Source of the DNA: Euperipatoides rowelli
Taxonomy: Eukaryota > Onychophora > Udeonychophora > Euonychophora > Peripatopsidae
Direction: 5' to 3' (one strand)
Assembly: GCA_003024985.2 (NCBI GenBank)
Contig: PXIH01S0012373.1
DNA: 13,308 bases
Position numbers and translations under genes: made by a program. Under the pieces are notes generated by a model. That model had not been told where the DNA came from. It worked only from the letters and a program-made list of their open reading frames with translations, and did no database searches. Below are positions 1-10,321 of this stretch, in pieces; the first letter of the stretch is position 1, and every line of letters starts with the position of its first letter.

Positions 1-1320
1 AATGTCAATACAAAAAAAAAAGCTTATCAAAAAATATACAACCCAAAATCTGAATAAAAAGTAATGGGGAGCACCACTGTTGATAGAACCATTTCTGAAT
101 GACAGCCTATTTTTTTTTCCAGCCAATAGAGAATTAACATCAATATGTTTTGGATATCAAACTGATCAATTACATAATGCTAATGATTTTCTCCTTCCAC
201 CTTCCTAGATATCTGAACCACTGAAAATTTTTGCAGTTACAATTTTACTTCAGAAATAGTCGATTTCCAACAGTGACCCCATCATTAAGTTCATAGACAA
301 GCCAAATCAAAGAATAGGTCTGCACTGTTTGTTTTTGTTCTAATATGTTGTTTAGATATATAAAAAAAAATTCTGAAAGTGTTATATATACACCAATAAA
401 ATAAGCTGTCATATGTAGGAAAATCACTAAAGTTTTAGTTATGAAAAAAACATGCCAACCAAATAAAAAAGGAAACATTGTTAACTTATTGTATATCAAA
501 CATTGATTTGAAGACAGCTGATTCATTTTATATGAATTATGAATATTTCTTTAACTGTTTTGTGAAACTCTTTTTTTTTTTTTTAAATTATTTGCCCATT
601 TCCCTCTAAATATGGATGGTCTAAATAGGATAATGTATTTTTTTTAAAAAATTCTATCTCTAACGACAGAGAAACTGTTATGAAAAATGTAAGATAAACT
701 GGCTTTTTTTTTTTTTTTTTTATAGCTACAAGTTTAAACAGTGCTAAACTTGATGCTAGTTGCAATTCAGCTTTAGCATTGTTAAATTAATAAAAATAGA
801 AAATAAACAATAGATTGCATTTTAAAAATAAAACGACTAAGGATTATTATCTAAGTTGCAAAGGCCAGTTTCAGTTAAAATTCTAAAAGGGTGGAAGAGG
901 TGGTAATCACAAATGGGATGTGGGGTTCGGGGGTAATATCTGAAAGGCAATAGAAACAAAACCTGGGCAATGGGATGAATCTTTGATTGATAAATAAACC
1001 AAGCAGAGTGCAAGCAATGGTGAGGATATTATCGGGTTACTTCTACACAAGTACGGTAACACCAAGCCAAAAAGCTAGTAAACATGAAACGCAACATATT
1101 TAGGCTAAACCAATTATAATTTAAATAAACTGCTTTCTCGTTTGCTGATGCACAGTTTATATTTCAACTTGAATTGATAACCAAAACATCATTATTCCCT
1201 ATAGTGATTAAGTTTATAAACTGTATTTTATTTTATTTTTAAATTATGAAATACAAGTTATTTCTACCATATTAAAAAATATTTTAATAGAATTAGTAAT
1301 ATTTGTTTTCAAGCTGAATT

Positions 1321-1480
1321 GGACTCACCAGTGCCCACATCTCATTTAAGGTATCGCCCCCACTCCTTTTGACCGCCAAAACCTCTATTGTAATTACCAT
1401 CCCTATTTTCCATTTTGAAATTTTGGCTTGAAATGGCCAGTGCCACTTAGACAACAATCACGGGTTTCACTTTTGACACA
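1321..1480 (-). other. GC-richer island with short minus-strand ORF and donor-like site
   Basis: This patch is clearly richer in G and C than its surroundings. On the minus strand it reads ATG at 1413 and an open frame of 23 codons (MENRDGNYNRGFGGQKEWGR and three more) to TGA at 1342. A donor-like GTGAGT sequence follows with GT at 1328-1327. The word CCAGTGCC(C)AC recurs at about 1329-1340 and 1438-1447. It has no ALDH similarity. It may be a fragment of an interspersed repeat or a chance ORF; I do not recognise a protein. Confidence 0.3.
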
Positions 1481-2215
1481 ATAACTCCAATGTGTGCAAT
1501 ATGCATATCCATAATAAATACCATACATTAAAATACCTTAGATAGGCTACATCAGTATGATCATATATACACTATATAATAGCAGACATGATCTTTTCTT
1601 TCACTCGCATAATTGAGACTATATAAATTTTACTGCTAACAGATCGACCATTCATTGAATATTTCTCAAAACCGAAGTTTGACAATTACCACCTTTCAGT
1701 GAAGCAAGTTTCTTTCAATCTTATGAATAATGGGGATTATGATTTTTTTCATACTGTAACTTAAAAAGAAAAGATTGGAATGCAATCTGTATATTCTGAT
1801 TTTTACTGGACTAAAATAGTTTTATTTGTACTACTCCCCTCACCCTCCTCCCCCACTCCAATATACCAATATTGAAATTTCAATTTGAAGCAGTCTATTA
1901 CTAATATTTATTTATATTCTTTGTATAGATTATTATTTTAACAATGGTGAATTTAAATTTTAACTAACAGATTTAGAATTATTTAAATTCTAATTGTCTA
2001 AAACATATTTCTCAATGAAATAATATTTAATATTTTTGATCTAGTAGCCCATTTTTAGGCATTTATGCTTCAAACTTGTCATTGAAACTTGAAGACAATC
2101 AAAAACTGTCAAATTTTGACGTATCTTGTGTATAACAATTTTCAGGTAATTACGACTGTCACAGACGGACAATATTTAAATAGCCTGTGTCATAGGAGGT
2201 CTTTAACAGTGAGGG

Positions 2216-2350
2216 TAAGGTTTTACCAAGATAAGAAGGCAAAAAGGAAGTAATTGACAAAAGAAAAAGTAAAGAAAGAAGAAAAAGAAAAGGAAAAATA
2301 TATTGAAATGTGGAAAAAAAAAGAAAATTAAAAGAAAAAAAGAAAAACAA
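2216..2350. repeat. Purine-rich (A/G) tract
   Basis: About 135 bp are nearly all A and G on the plus strand, so on the strand of the ALDH gene this is a polypyrimidine stretch. No ALDH-like exon follows it, so it is not an evident splice acceptor tract. Its minus-strand open frame is a run of Phe/Leu/Ser and is not a gene. Confidence 0.8.
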
Positions 2351-2614
2351 TCAATGATAAAAACAAACAAGGAATTACTTTTATCAAGTTATAGTGCAAA
2401 ATAATAGAACAATAAATTCAATTGTGTATCAATTTTCAATTCTTACAAACAGAATTGAAGAAAACATAAATGTCTAAACAAAAATGTTGATTTAAATTTT
2501 TAGAAATGCTTGAAGATTCCAAAATATTAAAATATTTATCATTAGTTCATTGATATAGATAGAATTATTAACTCTAGTCAAATAAAGTAGAATAAATTTT
2601 AACAAAAAACTTAC

Positions 2615-2676
2615 AGGAATGATTTGTCCACAAACACCAATGGGTTCCACACGAGTATAAGTAAAGTAATCGCCAT
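2615..2676 (-). CDS. Aldehyde dehydrogenase (ALDH1/ALDH2 type), internal exon C
   Basis: This 62-bp exon completes the split Asp codon (G|AT) and encodes [20 protein letters not shown]. The block [13 protein letters not shown] is the conserved strand-turn segment that leads into the WNFP box of aldehyde dehydrogenases. In gene sense the acceptor is ...gttacatag before 2676 and the donor is gtaag, with GT at 2614-2613. The exon ends in phase 0 directly after Pro. The following exon should therefore start with WNFP, whose Asn is the oxyanion-hole residue (Asn169 in ALDH2 numbering). No such sequence is found at 1-2614, so that exon lies to the left of the window. The catalytic Cys and Glu and the cofactor Lys are also encoded further left and cannot be checked here. 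Confidence 0.95.
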
Positions 2677-3269
2677 CTATGTAACAAAAATGAATTTAGT
2701 AAATGTTCATTGCTATAGCTGAAATTCATAAATTAGTCCATATCACTTCATAGCTAGCTAGCAATTTAACCAATTTGGTTAAAAATAGAGAATTAAAAAA
2801 AGGTAAACATACTTAAAATATTTTTACTGATTACAATAATTTGTTGGAAAAAGAAAAAAATTATCAGTATATATTTTTTATAATACAGTATCAATTTCTG
2901 CCTCTGTCAAATTTTTAATATTTTCTCAAAAGCTTCTTTCTATAATGGTTTAAAAATATTTTATGCAATACTCATTTAAGAACAAGATTTGTACATGTAT
3001 CAATATTGATAAATATCTATTTCCTTCTAATGAAGCTCTGGTTTGGTTTATGTTAGTTGAACCCATCTTAGGAAATAACATATATATATACAGTATATAT
3101 ATATATATATATATTTTTGTGGTATTGGTCACAATAAATAATATAATACAAACAATTGGAGTGTTTGATAAGTTTAAATTAGTAATTCACAAAAATTTTA
3201 AAAATGTTTTTATTAAAAAATTTTGATATTTTTCAAAAACAAATTTCCAATTCAATAAATTTTTCTTAC
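2677..3269 (-). other. 593-bp intron between ALDH exons B and C
   Basis: This is a canonical GT-AG phase-1 intron defined by the two coding exons. It is AT-rich and holds a (TA)n tract (3080-3115). Short open frames over 2950-3226 on both strands translate mainly the (TA)n repeat as runs of Ile/Tyr and are not genes. A tagctagctag word lies near 2753-2762. I see nothing else. Confidence 0.9.
3080..3115. repeat. (TA)n microsatellite
   Basis: This is an interrupted TA dinucleotide run of about 36 bp, broken by one cag triplet, inside the 593-bp ALDH intron. Confidence 0.9.
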
Positions 3270-3396
3270 CTATTGGAATAGTTTTACCATGTATTTTATC
3301 TGCGTAGCCAGCATAATACTTCAATATTTGTGCTGTCATCTGAATATCTCCTTCAGAATCCCCATAAGGTTTTCCATTATCTAATGTCTCTAAACT
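3270..3396 (-). CDS. Aldehyde dehydrogenase (ALDH1/ALDH2 type), internal exon B
   Basis: This 127-bp exon encodes 42 residues plus the first base of a split Asp codon. It reads [20 protein letters not shown] at its start and ...[19 protein letters not shown] at its end. The ETLDNGKP and YAG.ADK..GKTIPI motifs are standard ALDH1/ALDH2 blocks from the N-terminal part of the fold. In gene sense the acceptor is a T-rich tract ending ...ctcctaaaag. The donor is G|gtaag, with GT at 3269-3268. It enters in phase 0, matching exon A, and leaves in phase 1, matching exon C. A later AG two bases downstream (aaaagag) would break the frame, so the first AG is chosen. The central segment (GDSEGDIQM) is the least conserved part and is where the family usually varies in sequence and length. 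No frameshift or stop is seen. Confidence 0.96.
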
Positions 3397-4278
3397 CTTT
3401 TAGGAGAAAAAAAAAACATGTAAAATTCAAAATGCATATTGAATATAAACAAAAATATTAAAATATTAATTATCTGATTACTAGTGATTATATGCTATTA
3501 AAAGCCATGCAATAATTACCCAAATTTATCTTGAAATTTAACTTAGCTATTAAAAAAAATCAGATTTTTTAAAAATAAAAAGTAATATTTAGTTTTATTT
3601 AAGCACAACTATCATATATTTAAATAAAAGAAAGCAACTGAACAAAAAATTTAGTAACCATTAAAAGCAATTGTTTCTCAAACTTTGGGTAGTAAGTTTG
3701 AAACACCTGATCTTTCTTTAGGATAATTTTTTTGGGGTGGAAAAAAAAACTTAATTTGAAAATATGGATTAATGAATTAGACATTTACTTTTTTTAATAG
3801 TCAACGATTTTATATTTTTTATATGATAATGATATAATTATATCCTATTACAGTTATGAAATATTATAAAGTAATAGGCTATAACTATTTTATTAGAAAA
3901 TGAAATAGTAAAAGTTCATTATATTCAGGATATTGAAAATAAAGAAGTAAAGGTAAACAAAGCAGCTGACCAATACTAATTTTTCAAATTGGCATTATTA
4001 TAGATTATCAGAATGTTTGTTATTTGGTGAAATTAATTGGAACAGAATTATTTTTTTATTGCTTCACTAGAAGCTGAAAGCCTCACAAATATATTTTATT
4101 TTTACTCTAATTGAGATGTTCAGCTATTATTTAATATCCACAGCAGAGTTAAGAAAGGTTATATAACTCTTAAAAATTGATGATAGAAATAAAATTATTT
4201 TCCTTCTACCTATATATTTTAACAATTTAACATTAAACATAACTACAAATATTAATATTTTTATAAAGCACAATTTAC

Positions 4279-4600
4279 AGACGAGTGTCTAAAAACGGAG
4301 AGCCTAAGTCTCATTTTAGTCACATGATTAAAAATGGATAGCAGTGTTATTTTTTAATTTACAGTCTTAACCTTACCATAACCCTGAATCCTAACTCCTA
4401 TTACATATTAAACCCACTATGCCCTAACCCTATGGTAATCTAGAGGTGAAATAAACATTTTTTTGATCGATTTTGATAATTTTGACACAACTTCTGTCAG
4501 CCTACTCTAATGACGAAAATACATGATGCACAGTGACAGTTGATGAAAATACAATAAAATGAGACTTAGGCTTCCTGTTTTATAGGCCATTCTATGTACA
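4279..4600. mobile_element. Possible MITE / foldback element with 18-bp inverted repeats
   Basis: AGCCTAAGTCTCATTTTA at 4301-4318 is exactly inverted at 4555-4572. Similarity continues weakly outward (TCTAaAAAACgG versus CCTATAAAACaG in the reverse complement). An inner inverted pair TTACCATA / TATGGTAA lies at 4373-4380 and 4431-4438, flanking a stretch of degenerate CCTAAC-type units. The non-coding interior of about 240 bp fits a miniature inverted-repeat element. No clear target-site duplication is visible and the outer boundaries are estimates. Confidence 0.5.
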
Positions 4601-4770
4601 GTAGAACAATAATTATAACTACTATCCGAAAGAAGTTGCATAGCCTACTATAAATAATGAGTATCAAAATAGTAGCAGTGTTACCTTACTTATACAGTGC
4701 AGAATGGGGTGGATCTTAATTAAATGTGAGGCATAAAAGACGGACTCAACAGATTTGTTGACCAAACCGT

Positions 4771-5026
4771 GCTCTGAACAAAATTTTACTTCATTAAATC
4801 ACATTATTTTACCAAATAAAGAAGAATATATTTTTATTATTCTCAAAATAATCAAAATTGGTAGATCAGTAGGCCTATTATAGTTTATGGGAATAAATAG
4901 AATATGGTACTCTATTTTGTTAAAGCTAAATTTCTTTAATATAATTTAATATAGGCCTACTGTATTAACTCAATTATACATTATGACATTTAATTTAAAT
5001 TATTTGATTTGTACTTTGTTCAGAGC
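4771..5026. repeat. Nested inverted repeat, possible second foldback element
   Basis: The outer arms GCTCTGAACAAA (4771-4782) and TTTGTTCAGAGC (5015-5026) are exact inverses. Nested inside them, CAGTAGGCCTAT (4867-4878) and ATAGGCCTACTG (4951-4962) are also exact inverses. The 256-bp AT-rich span has no coding potential. The two-level symmetry suggests a foldback or MITE-like repeat, although 12-bp arms are short and the inner pair uses a word common across the window. Confidence 0.4.
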
Positions 5027-5184
5027 CAATAAAAAATGTTTTTTATACTACTCATTCATCTCCAAATGAAAAATCAAAATTTCCATTAACTTCAAAATTA
5101 ATAACTTCTTTTATCTCCTCCTCCCCTTTAAACAGATGGGGAAATCAAACAAGAACATCATTTGTCAAATTCAAAGCTGATTTT

Positions 5185-5231
5185 AATTTATATAAAAATA
5201 TTTTCTAATATAATTTATATAAAAATATTTT
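5185..5231. repeat. 20-bp tandem duplication
   Basis: AATTTATATAAAAATATTTT occurs at 5185-5204 and again at 5212-5231, a period of 27 bp. A 9-bp hairpin (TTTTGAAAA, 5228-5236, with TTTTCAAAA, 5241-5249) abuts it. This is probably slippage-type intronic duplication. Confidence 0.85.
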
Positions 5232-5969
5232 GAAAATAGCTTTTCAAAATAATTAAATATATACAGTATAATGAGGAAATAGATTTTACCCTCATAACTT
5301 TATTAATAGAATTTACCCAGTTATGAAATAAAAAAAGGTCATATTATAATTGATCTGGAACTGCTACAGGCAAAACTGGTAACTTGTATAGCCTGCTTTA
5401 AGCAATTAAAAAAAAAGAAAGAATTTTAGCAACTAAAAATAAGCAGACAACAAATATATGTTTAGAATAAGATGTTAAAATTGTGGTAAAATAAAATGTA
5501 GGCCTGATTAACTTTTTCATTAATATTATGTTCAAAACTCTACCCCTTTCTATCCTAATTATTTACCATTTTTAAATTAATTCATTTTAAATTCTAATAT
5601 TTTAGTTAAACTATCAAAACATAAACAATTGCACTTTTCAGAGTAGGCTACAGAGAAAACTGTTTTTAAAATCATTTTAGGGATATAGTGATCGTCTTAG
5701 AAGTTAGAATCCACCAGCATAGTCTAGCTCATTCACATACTGTTTTTACAAAATACGTGAAATGTGCAAAGTGATCATTTTACAAATAGGTGATCTATTA
5801 ATATTAAGCCATTAATAAATTAAAGTAATAAGGTTTACCAAAAAATCTAATTTATAAAAAAATAAAGTGCCCATCAATATAAAAAGTGTGTAGCCTACAC
5901 TAATCTTCAAAGTACCATAAATTTAAAGTTTAGGAGTTTTTAATATTTTACATTTTGATATACTTTTTG

Positions 5970-6007
5970 AAAATTCCCAATTGGGAATTTTTTTTGATTA
6001 ATCAAAA
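5970..6007. repeat. Two adjacent perfect palindromes (22 and 16 bp)
   Basis: At 5970-5991 the arm AAAATTCCCAA is followed immediately by its inverse. At 5992-6007 TTTTGATT is followed by AATCAAAA. Both are spacer-free, so they could form cruciforms or short hairpins. No function is evident. Confidence 0.85.
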
Positions 6008-6293
6008 TATTAGTCAAATAAAGTTAATTTAACAGAATGAACCAATAATAGCTTATTTTTAATAAAAATTGGCCTAATTTTTGCAAAAATTAATAAAATT
6101 CAAATTTATTTTTTTGAGAAATATTATATTAATCCACCTGTCATTATATTAACAAATGAAATAAGGTTTAATATTAATAAAAGTTGACTTATTATTACAA
6201 AAATCATTAATATTAAAGCTTATCATTATGAGAAATATATTAAAACATTTGTTGTATCCACAGAGTGGACTAAGAAATAGTGTGCTTATAATC

Positions 6294-6868
6294 AGGGATG
6301 TGGGATCGGAGTCATGGAGTCAGAATCAGAATTTGTTTTAAGTGGAGCCAGGGTGAGTATAAATTTACCAACTTCAGCTTCAAAATAAAAATATAATATT
6401 ATATACAGTCATAAGGTACTAAAGCAACACCATTGAAGATTGACAGTAGACTTAAACTTATCAGCCAATAAATATTAAAATCCTTTTTTTATAAATCTGA
6501 TTTTTTTTAATATATATTTTAAGTATTGTACAACACTTTAATTTTATTTAATTTTTATACCTTAAAAATTCATTTCAAATTTAGAAAATAACAATTTTTT
6601 TTATGATCAATTGAAATTTGCACATGATAAATATATTGCAGGCGGAGCCCAAACAAAGGAGAGTCAGTACCAGAGTTGAATAATAGAAAAAATAGATGGC
6701 ATCAGATTCAAAGGTTCGGTGTACCAACTCCACAGTTTAAGGGAGTTTACATGTATATCTTTGTATAACAAATTTAGAATGCTATTTTAAACTTAGTGTA
6801 AAAGTTTACAGATCTCAGCCCCAGGAACAGAGACCAAAAAAAAAAATCAGATCCAAAGTCAGAAACCT
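6294..6868. repeat. Degenerate GGAGTC-type repeat fragments
   Basis: Three patches share a GGAGTC/GGAGCC/CAGA(G/A)TC vocabulary unlike the AT-rich surroundings. They are 6294-6360 (gatgtgggatcggagtcatg, then further agtc and ggagcc units), 6641-6736 (ggcggagccc, gagtcagtaccagag, ending gtaccaactccacag) and 6811-6868. The start word GATGTGG and the end word ACTCCACA(G) resemble the two ends of one inverted, repetitive element. It has been split and diluted by AT-rich sequence. Such GGAGTCGG-rich interspersed repeats are known from several invertebrate genomes; the assignment here is by appearance only. Confidence 0.5.
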
Positions 6869-8060
6869 TTATAGGCCTACACATGTATAACAACTGCATT
6901 TAACAACTGGGAATCTAAATCCCAATCTCCATTTCAGTGATTGGTTGATGAATTTTGCATTCAGATTTAAAATTTCTCTTCATTTTTTTGAAAGATTCCT
7001 ATGAGTAATTAATCTATTAATCTTCCTTTTCTTTTAAGGTCAGTGGAAGAGAGTTTACTTACAGTATATAACATACCTTACTCATTATTATTTAACATGT
7101 ATGATTAGGGATTGTATCCAGCTAAATTCAGGCATTACAACACTTTATATCTACTGATTAGAAGATTTTGAATTCATTTTTAACTTAATGTCTCCTTTTT
7201 TTTTAAAAAAAAAAAAGGACAATCTGTATTTTAAAATCTGAAATGAAATAGGCCTAGCTCATTAAACAAGGTAGGGCAATATTGAAAATAGCCTAATTTT
7301 TTGATAAGAGCCTATTATCAAAGTTATCCCACCCTCTCCCCCCAAATTATTTTGCATCCAAAATACACGTAAAAAGTATTTTTGTAAACATCCCACGTTT
7401 AAACTGATTCTTCGTAACAGACGACTATAACTGCAATAAATTTAGATTTAATTGGATCTATTAACAGTACATCTCCAGAAAATAAAGGCCAGAGACTTGT
7501 AGTAGTTTAATAATGCCTAGATAAATATAGGGGAGTGATTGACTGATATAATGTTGAATCAAATGTCAACTACTTTGTACGAGTCAATTAGAATATATTT
7601 ACTATAGAGTAGCCTAGCTAATAAATTGTGTAGGCTATTATTTTTATTTACAATGTTTTAATTTATGTGTTCAATTAATTTATACTTAAACTGAAATTTT
7701 CTTGGCTTTAAACTGATTATTTGATAAATTAGTTTATTAAATTAATAGAAATTCATTGTACAAAAATCATTTTAAGTTATTTCTAATTAAAATAATTGTT
7801 TTAAATGTCAAAATATAATATAATTATTATCCTTTTTGTCAAATTAAAAGTTTAAAAGAATTACTCAGATTGTAATTAAATGTTTTAATCATTAAAATGT
7901 ATAAGTAGGGTGCAATTCCCTTTTTAAAAAAATGTCTATACAAAATACTTTTTAAACTACTAACATATAAGAATGGAGAATTCTGGGAATATTCTCAAAC
8001 CATTCCAACACTGGCCAAATTTACATACAGTAACCTCATTCCTTAAGCCTATATACTGTA

Positions 8061-8099
8061 GGTACTATTCCATGGAATCTCGACAGAATAAATAGTACC
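8061..8099. repeat. Hairpin GGTACTATT/AATAGTACC with nested palindrome
   Basis: GGTACTATT at 8061-8069 is inverted at 8091-8099. Inside the left half lies the 12-bp perfect palindrome ATTCCATGGAAT (8068-8079). No gene or terminator context explains it. Confidence 0.8.
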
Positions 8100-9484
8100 C
8101 ATTATTTCCAAATGCGATGTGAAGAACCTCAAGATTCTCAATAAATTTAGCTTAATTTTTGTTTATTGAATACAGTATACACAATTCAGGAGTGGCTTGT
8201 AAAATTGGATTATAATTAGAAAATCTTACTTTTAAATGGAAAGAATTAAAAGATATTTCAAACTTTATAGAAATTGTCAAATAATGTCATACTTTTTTTT
8301 TTTTTAAATATTTTTATACCCTTTTTTTTATTTTCAAATACCCATCAAAATTTACAATCATCTAAAAAAAAAAAAAACTTTGTTTTAATTGTAGGATATA
8401 ATCAAACAATACAATTGGAAAAAAGGAAACTATTTACTACACAGATTGTTTAACATGCAATTTACAAGGAGGAGAGGAGGTCGGGAATGCTTTGAATTTT
8501 TATGCTAATATGAATTTAAAAAAAAAATTAAAGATTTACAAGAATTTAATAAAACTGTGCCAGTAATGTGATATCACACATAAATAAACCACCACCCCAT
8601 ATAGAGTTGATCTTCCCCTTCCCCATACACACACTGCATGATATCATTTAATGTAGATATAGACTCACAGGAAATAAAACTGTATCCACCTAAAAAAAAA
8701 TAATAGGATGATAGTTTCTAGATATTTTTAATAATCTTTCCCTCTTCCCTTGAAACATACAAAACTGTAATTTAAAGTTGTAAGTTGTAACAATTTGATA
8801 TTGAAATTATCTTTTACTATAAATATTATGTAATGTATTGGCAACCCACAAGGGGAGAAAAGGTCAAATCAAGCCCTAGATTTAAATTAATCTTATATGC
8901 AAATAATTTTATATGTCAGTGAAACAAAGCCTATTCGAGAACCATTACAATATAAATGTGTAAAATATGTTTTATTTTCTAGTTCAATACTTATATTTGT
9001 TAAATATTGATAATAAAGTTTATTTTATTTTTTAAAAAATGTTAAAAATAACATTTAAAATCGAAATTAATACCAATACAAGAAAATTATTTTTCATTAC
9101 CAAGGTTATGATTTTGAAACTAATTATTTTATATATAGTAACAAGACTGATATAAATTTCTCAAATGCTTATATTAATTAGATGCCAATGATTTTTTTTT
9201 TAGTTTATAATTTTAATAACATTTCAAACATAACATTTTTGCAGCATGCATAATATAGGTCATTATAAATAATGTAAGCAAAATGATTAGTCAGCCACTT
9301 ATTACATTTCTCCAGGGCTGAATAATTTCTCTCAGGGTCATATATACAGTGTGTTTTACATTTAAAAATAAAAATTCTGATAGCAAATAAAAATATGTTT
9401 CTACATTTGCATTTCAACATATTGGCAGTATGCTGCCTTCTTATCTATTGCTATGAAGATTATCACTCTCCAAAACCTCTTTAA

Positions 9485-9496
9485 CCCCCCCCCCCC
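9485..9496. repeat. C12 homopolymer
   Basis: A run of twelve C lies in the large intron and is conspicuous in AT-rich DNA. It is a likely length-variable site and prone to sequencing error. Confidence 0.9.
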
Positions 9497-10180
9497 TTCC
9501 AGAAGAATGGAAGGATTGATAAATTTTACGGTTAAGTTTTAAAAGGTTGACTGGAGTCTCAAATGTGATCATTTTATTCTTCTATTCATCAAACTTTGTT
9601 TTGGATGTTTTATATAATTTATATTTCCCATCTCTGCCCACCCTCTCTCCCATCACTGTTGAAGTCTTAAAAGTTAAATGGAATATTGATTCTTAACCAA
9701 ATTTACTTTTATGCAATCACATGTGTATTAGGATATTTTATGTAAATTTCCATATCCTTTCCTCACCCTAGAGAAAAAGGTGAGAATTATATTAATAAAT
9801 GTAATATTTTTTTAGTGGACCATTCCTTCAATATTTTTTCTATTAAATCTTATAAGCTGTTGTATCAATTAAGTTTCACACATTGTTCCCTACATACTTT
9901 CCTCGTATTCGTATTATTAGTTTCAAATATTCTTTTTAAAAATTCAGATGTTTTCCAGCAGATTTAAGAATATTAATATCAGATATGAATTATTAAAGGA
10001 TATCTGCTCTATATACATAATATAAGATTGGAGGTTAATGGAAGACAAATATTCTAAGACTAACCTGCCAATATTCTAGTGGAAAGCTGGGTACTTGAGA
10101 TATTATGGGTGACAAGATTCATTAATAATGATTTAAGGAAAGCGGAGACAATAGAGAAAAATTAAACTATTTCTACTTAC

Positions 10181-10321
10181 AGCTAAATAATCAATATCTC
10201 TTAATATCAAATCAGCAAATGCGCTTAATAGAACTCCTCGTTGTGATGCATCAGCTGTTCTCCAAGGAGAGCCAATCTCAAAAGCCGCTTGTGCTGCCTT
10301 CACTGCTTTATCCACATCAGC
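10181..10321 (-). CDS. Aldehyde dehydrogenase (ALDH1/ALDH2 type), internal exon A
   Basis: This 141-bp internal exon encodes 47 residues, from [20 protein letters not shown] to LRDIDYLA, with no stop. It belongs to an NAD(P)+-dependent aldehyde dehydrogenase, which oxidises aldehydes to carboxylic acids. The block [23 protein letters not shown]...ADLI.RD..YLA is the hallmark N-terminal helical region of the ALDH1/ALDH2 family. In gene sense the acceptor is ...atattttag just before 10321 and the donor is gtaagt at 10180-10175. The exon begins and ends in phase 0. The next exon (3396-3270) continues directly with [11 protein letters not shown], as in family members. The open frame runs a little past the donor, but that extension is intronic and unlike ALDH. 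No leader or N-terminal exon is visible, so cytosolic (ALDH1-like) and mitochondrial (ALDH2-like) forms cannot be separated. The preceding exon must lie beyond the right window edge. Confidence 0.96.

Larger units (their letters stand above)
1..2614 (-). other. Intron after ALDH exon C (partial)
   Basis: This stretch starts, in gene sense, at the gtaag donor at 2614 and runs off the left edge. It is AT-rich and without a recognisable exon. I looked for a minus-strand TGGAA(T/C)TT(T/C)CC start expected for the WNFP exon and did not find one. It contains T runs of 14 (571-584) and 18 (704-721), a purine-rich tract and a GC-richer island, both listed separately. The short open frames on either strand are low-complexity, with F/L-, K- or Y-rich translations, and are not supported as genes. 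Confidence 0.85.
3397..10180 (-). other. 6784-bp intron between ALDH exons A and B
   Basis: This is a large phase-0 GT-AG intron, with a gtaagt donor at 10180 and an acceptor after a polypyrimidine tract near 3400. No further coding exon is needed, because exons A and B join in frame at a conserved position. The content is AT-rich repeat-derived DNA. It includes two possible foldback elements (about 4279-4600 and 4771-5026), a 20-bp tandem duplication (5185-5231), paired palindromes (5970-6007), GGAGTC-type repeat remnants (6294-6868), a hairpin with a nested palindrome (8061-8099) and a C12 run (9485-9496). The remaining stretches hold only homopolymer runs and TAGGCCTA-type words. Confidence 0.9.

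Noticed and set aside
245-526. 93-codon open frame on the minus strand
   Set aside because: It has Phe/Ile/Leu-rich low-complexity translation, no recognisable domain, no conserved context, and sits in intronic AT-rich DNA.
2159-2350. 63-codon minus-strand frame rich in Phe/Leu/Ser
   Set aside because: It is the translation of the purine/pyrimidine tract and not a protein signal. It also does not match the next ALDH exon.
2950-3226. Overlapping open frames on both strands
   Set aside because: Both mainly translate the (TA)n repeat into Ile/Tyr runs inside a defined intron.
4361-4440. Interstitial telomere-like CCTAAC/ACCCTA units
   Set aside because: The units are few and irregular, and they lie within the proposed inverted-repeat element, so a telomeric origin is not supported.
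9205-9420. 71-codon minus-strand frame with several Cys residues
   Set aside because: The Cys residues are not in a zinc-finger or secreted-peptide spacing that I recognise, there is no splice or promoter context, and the surrounding DNA is repetitive intron.
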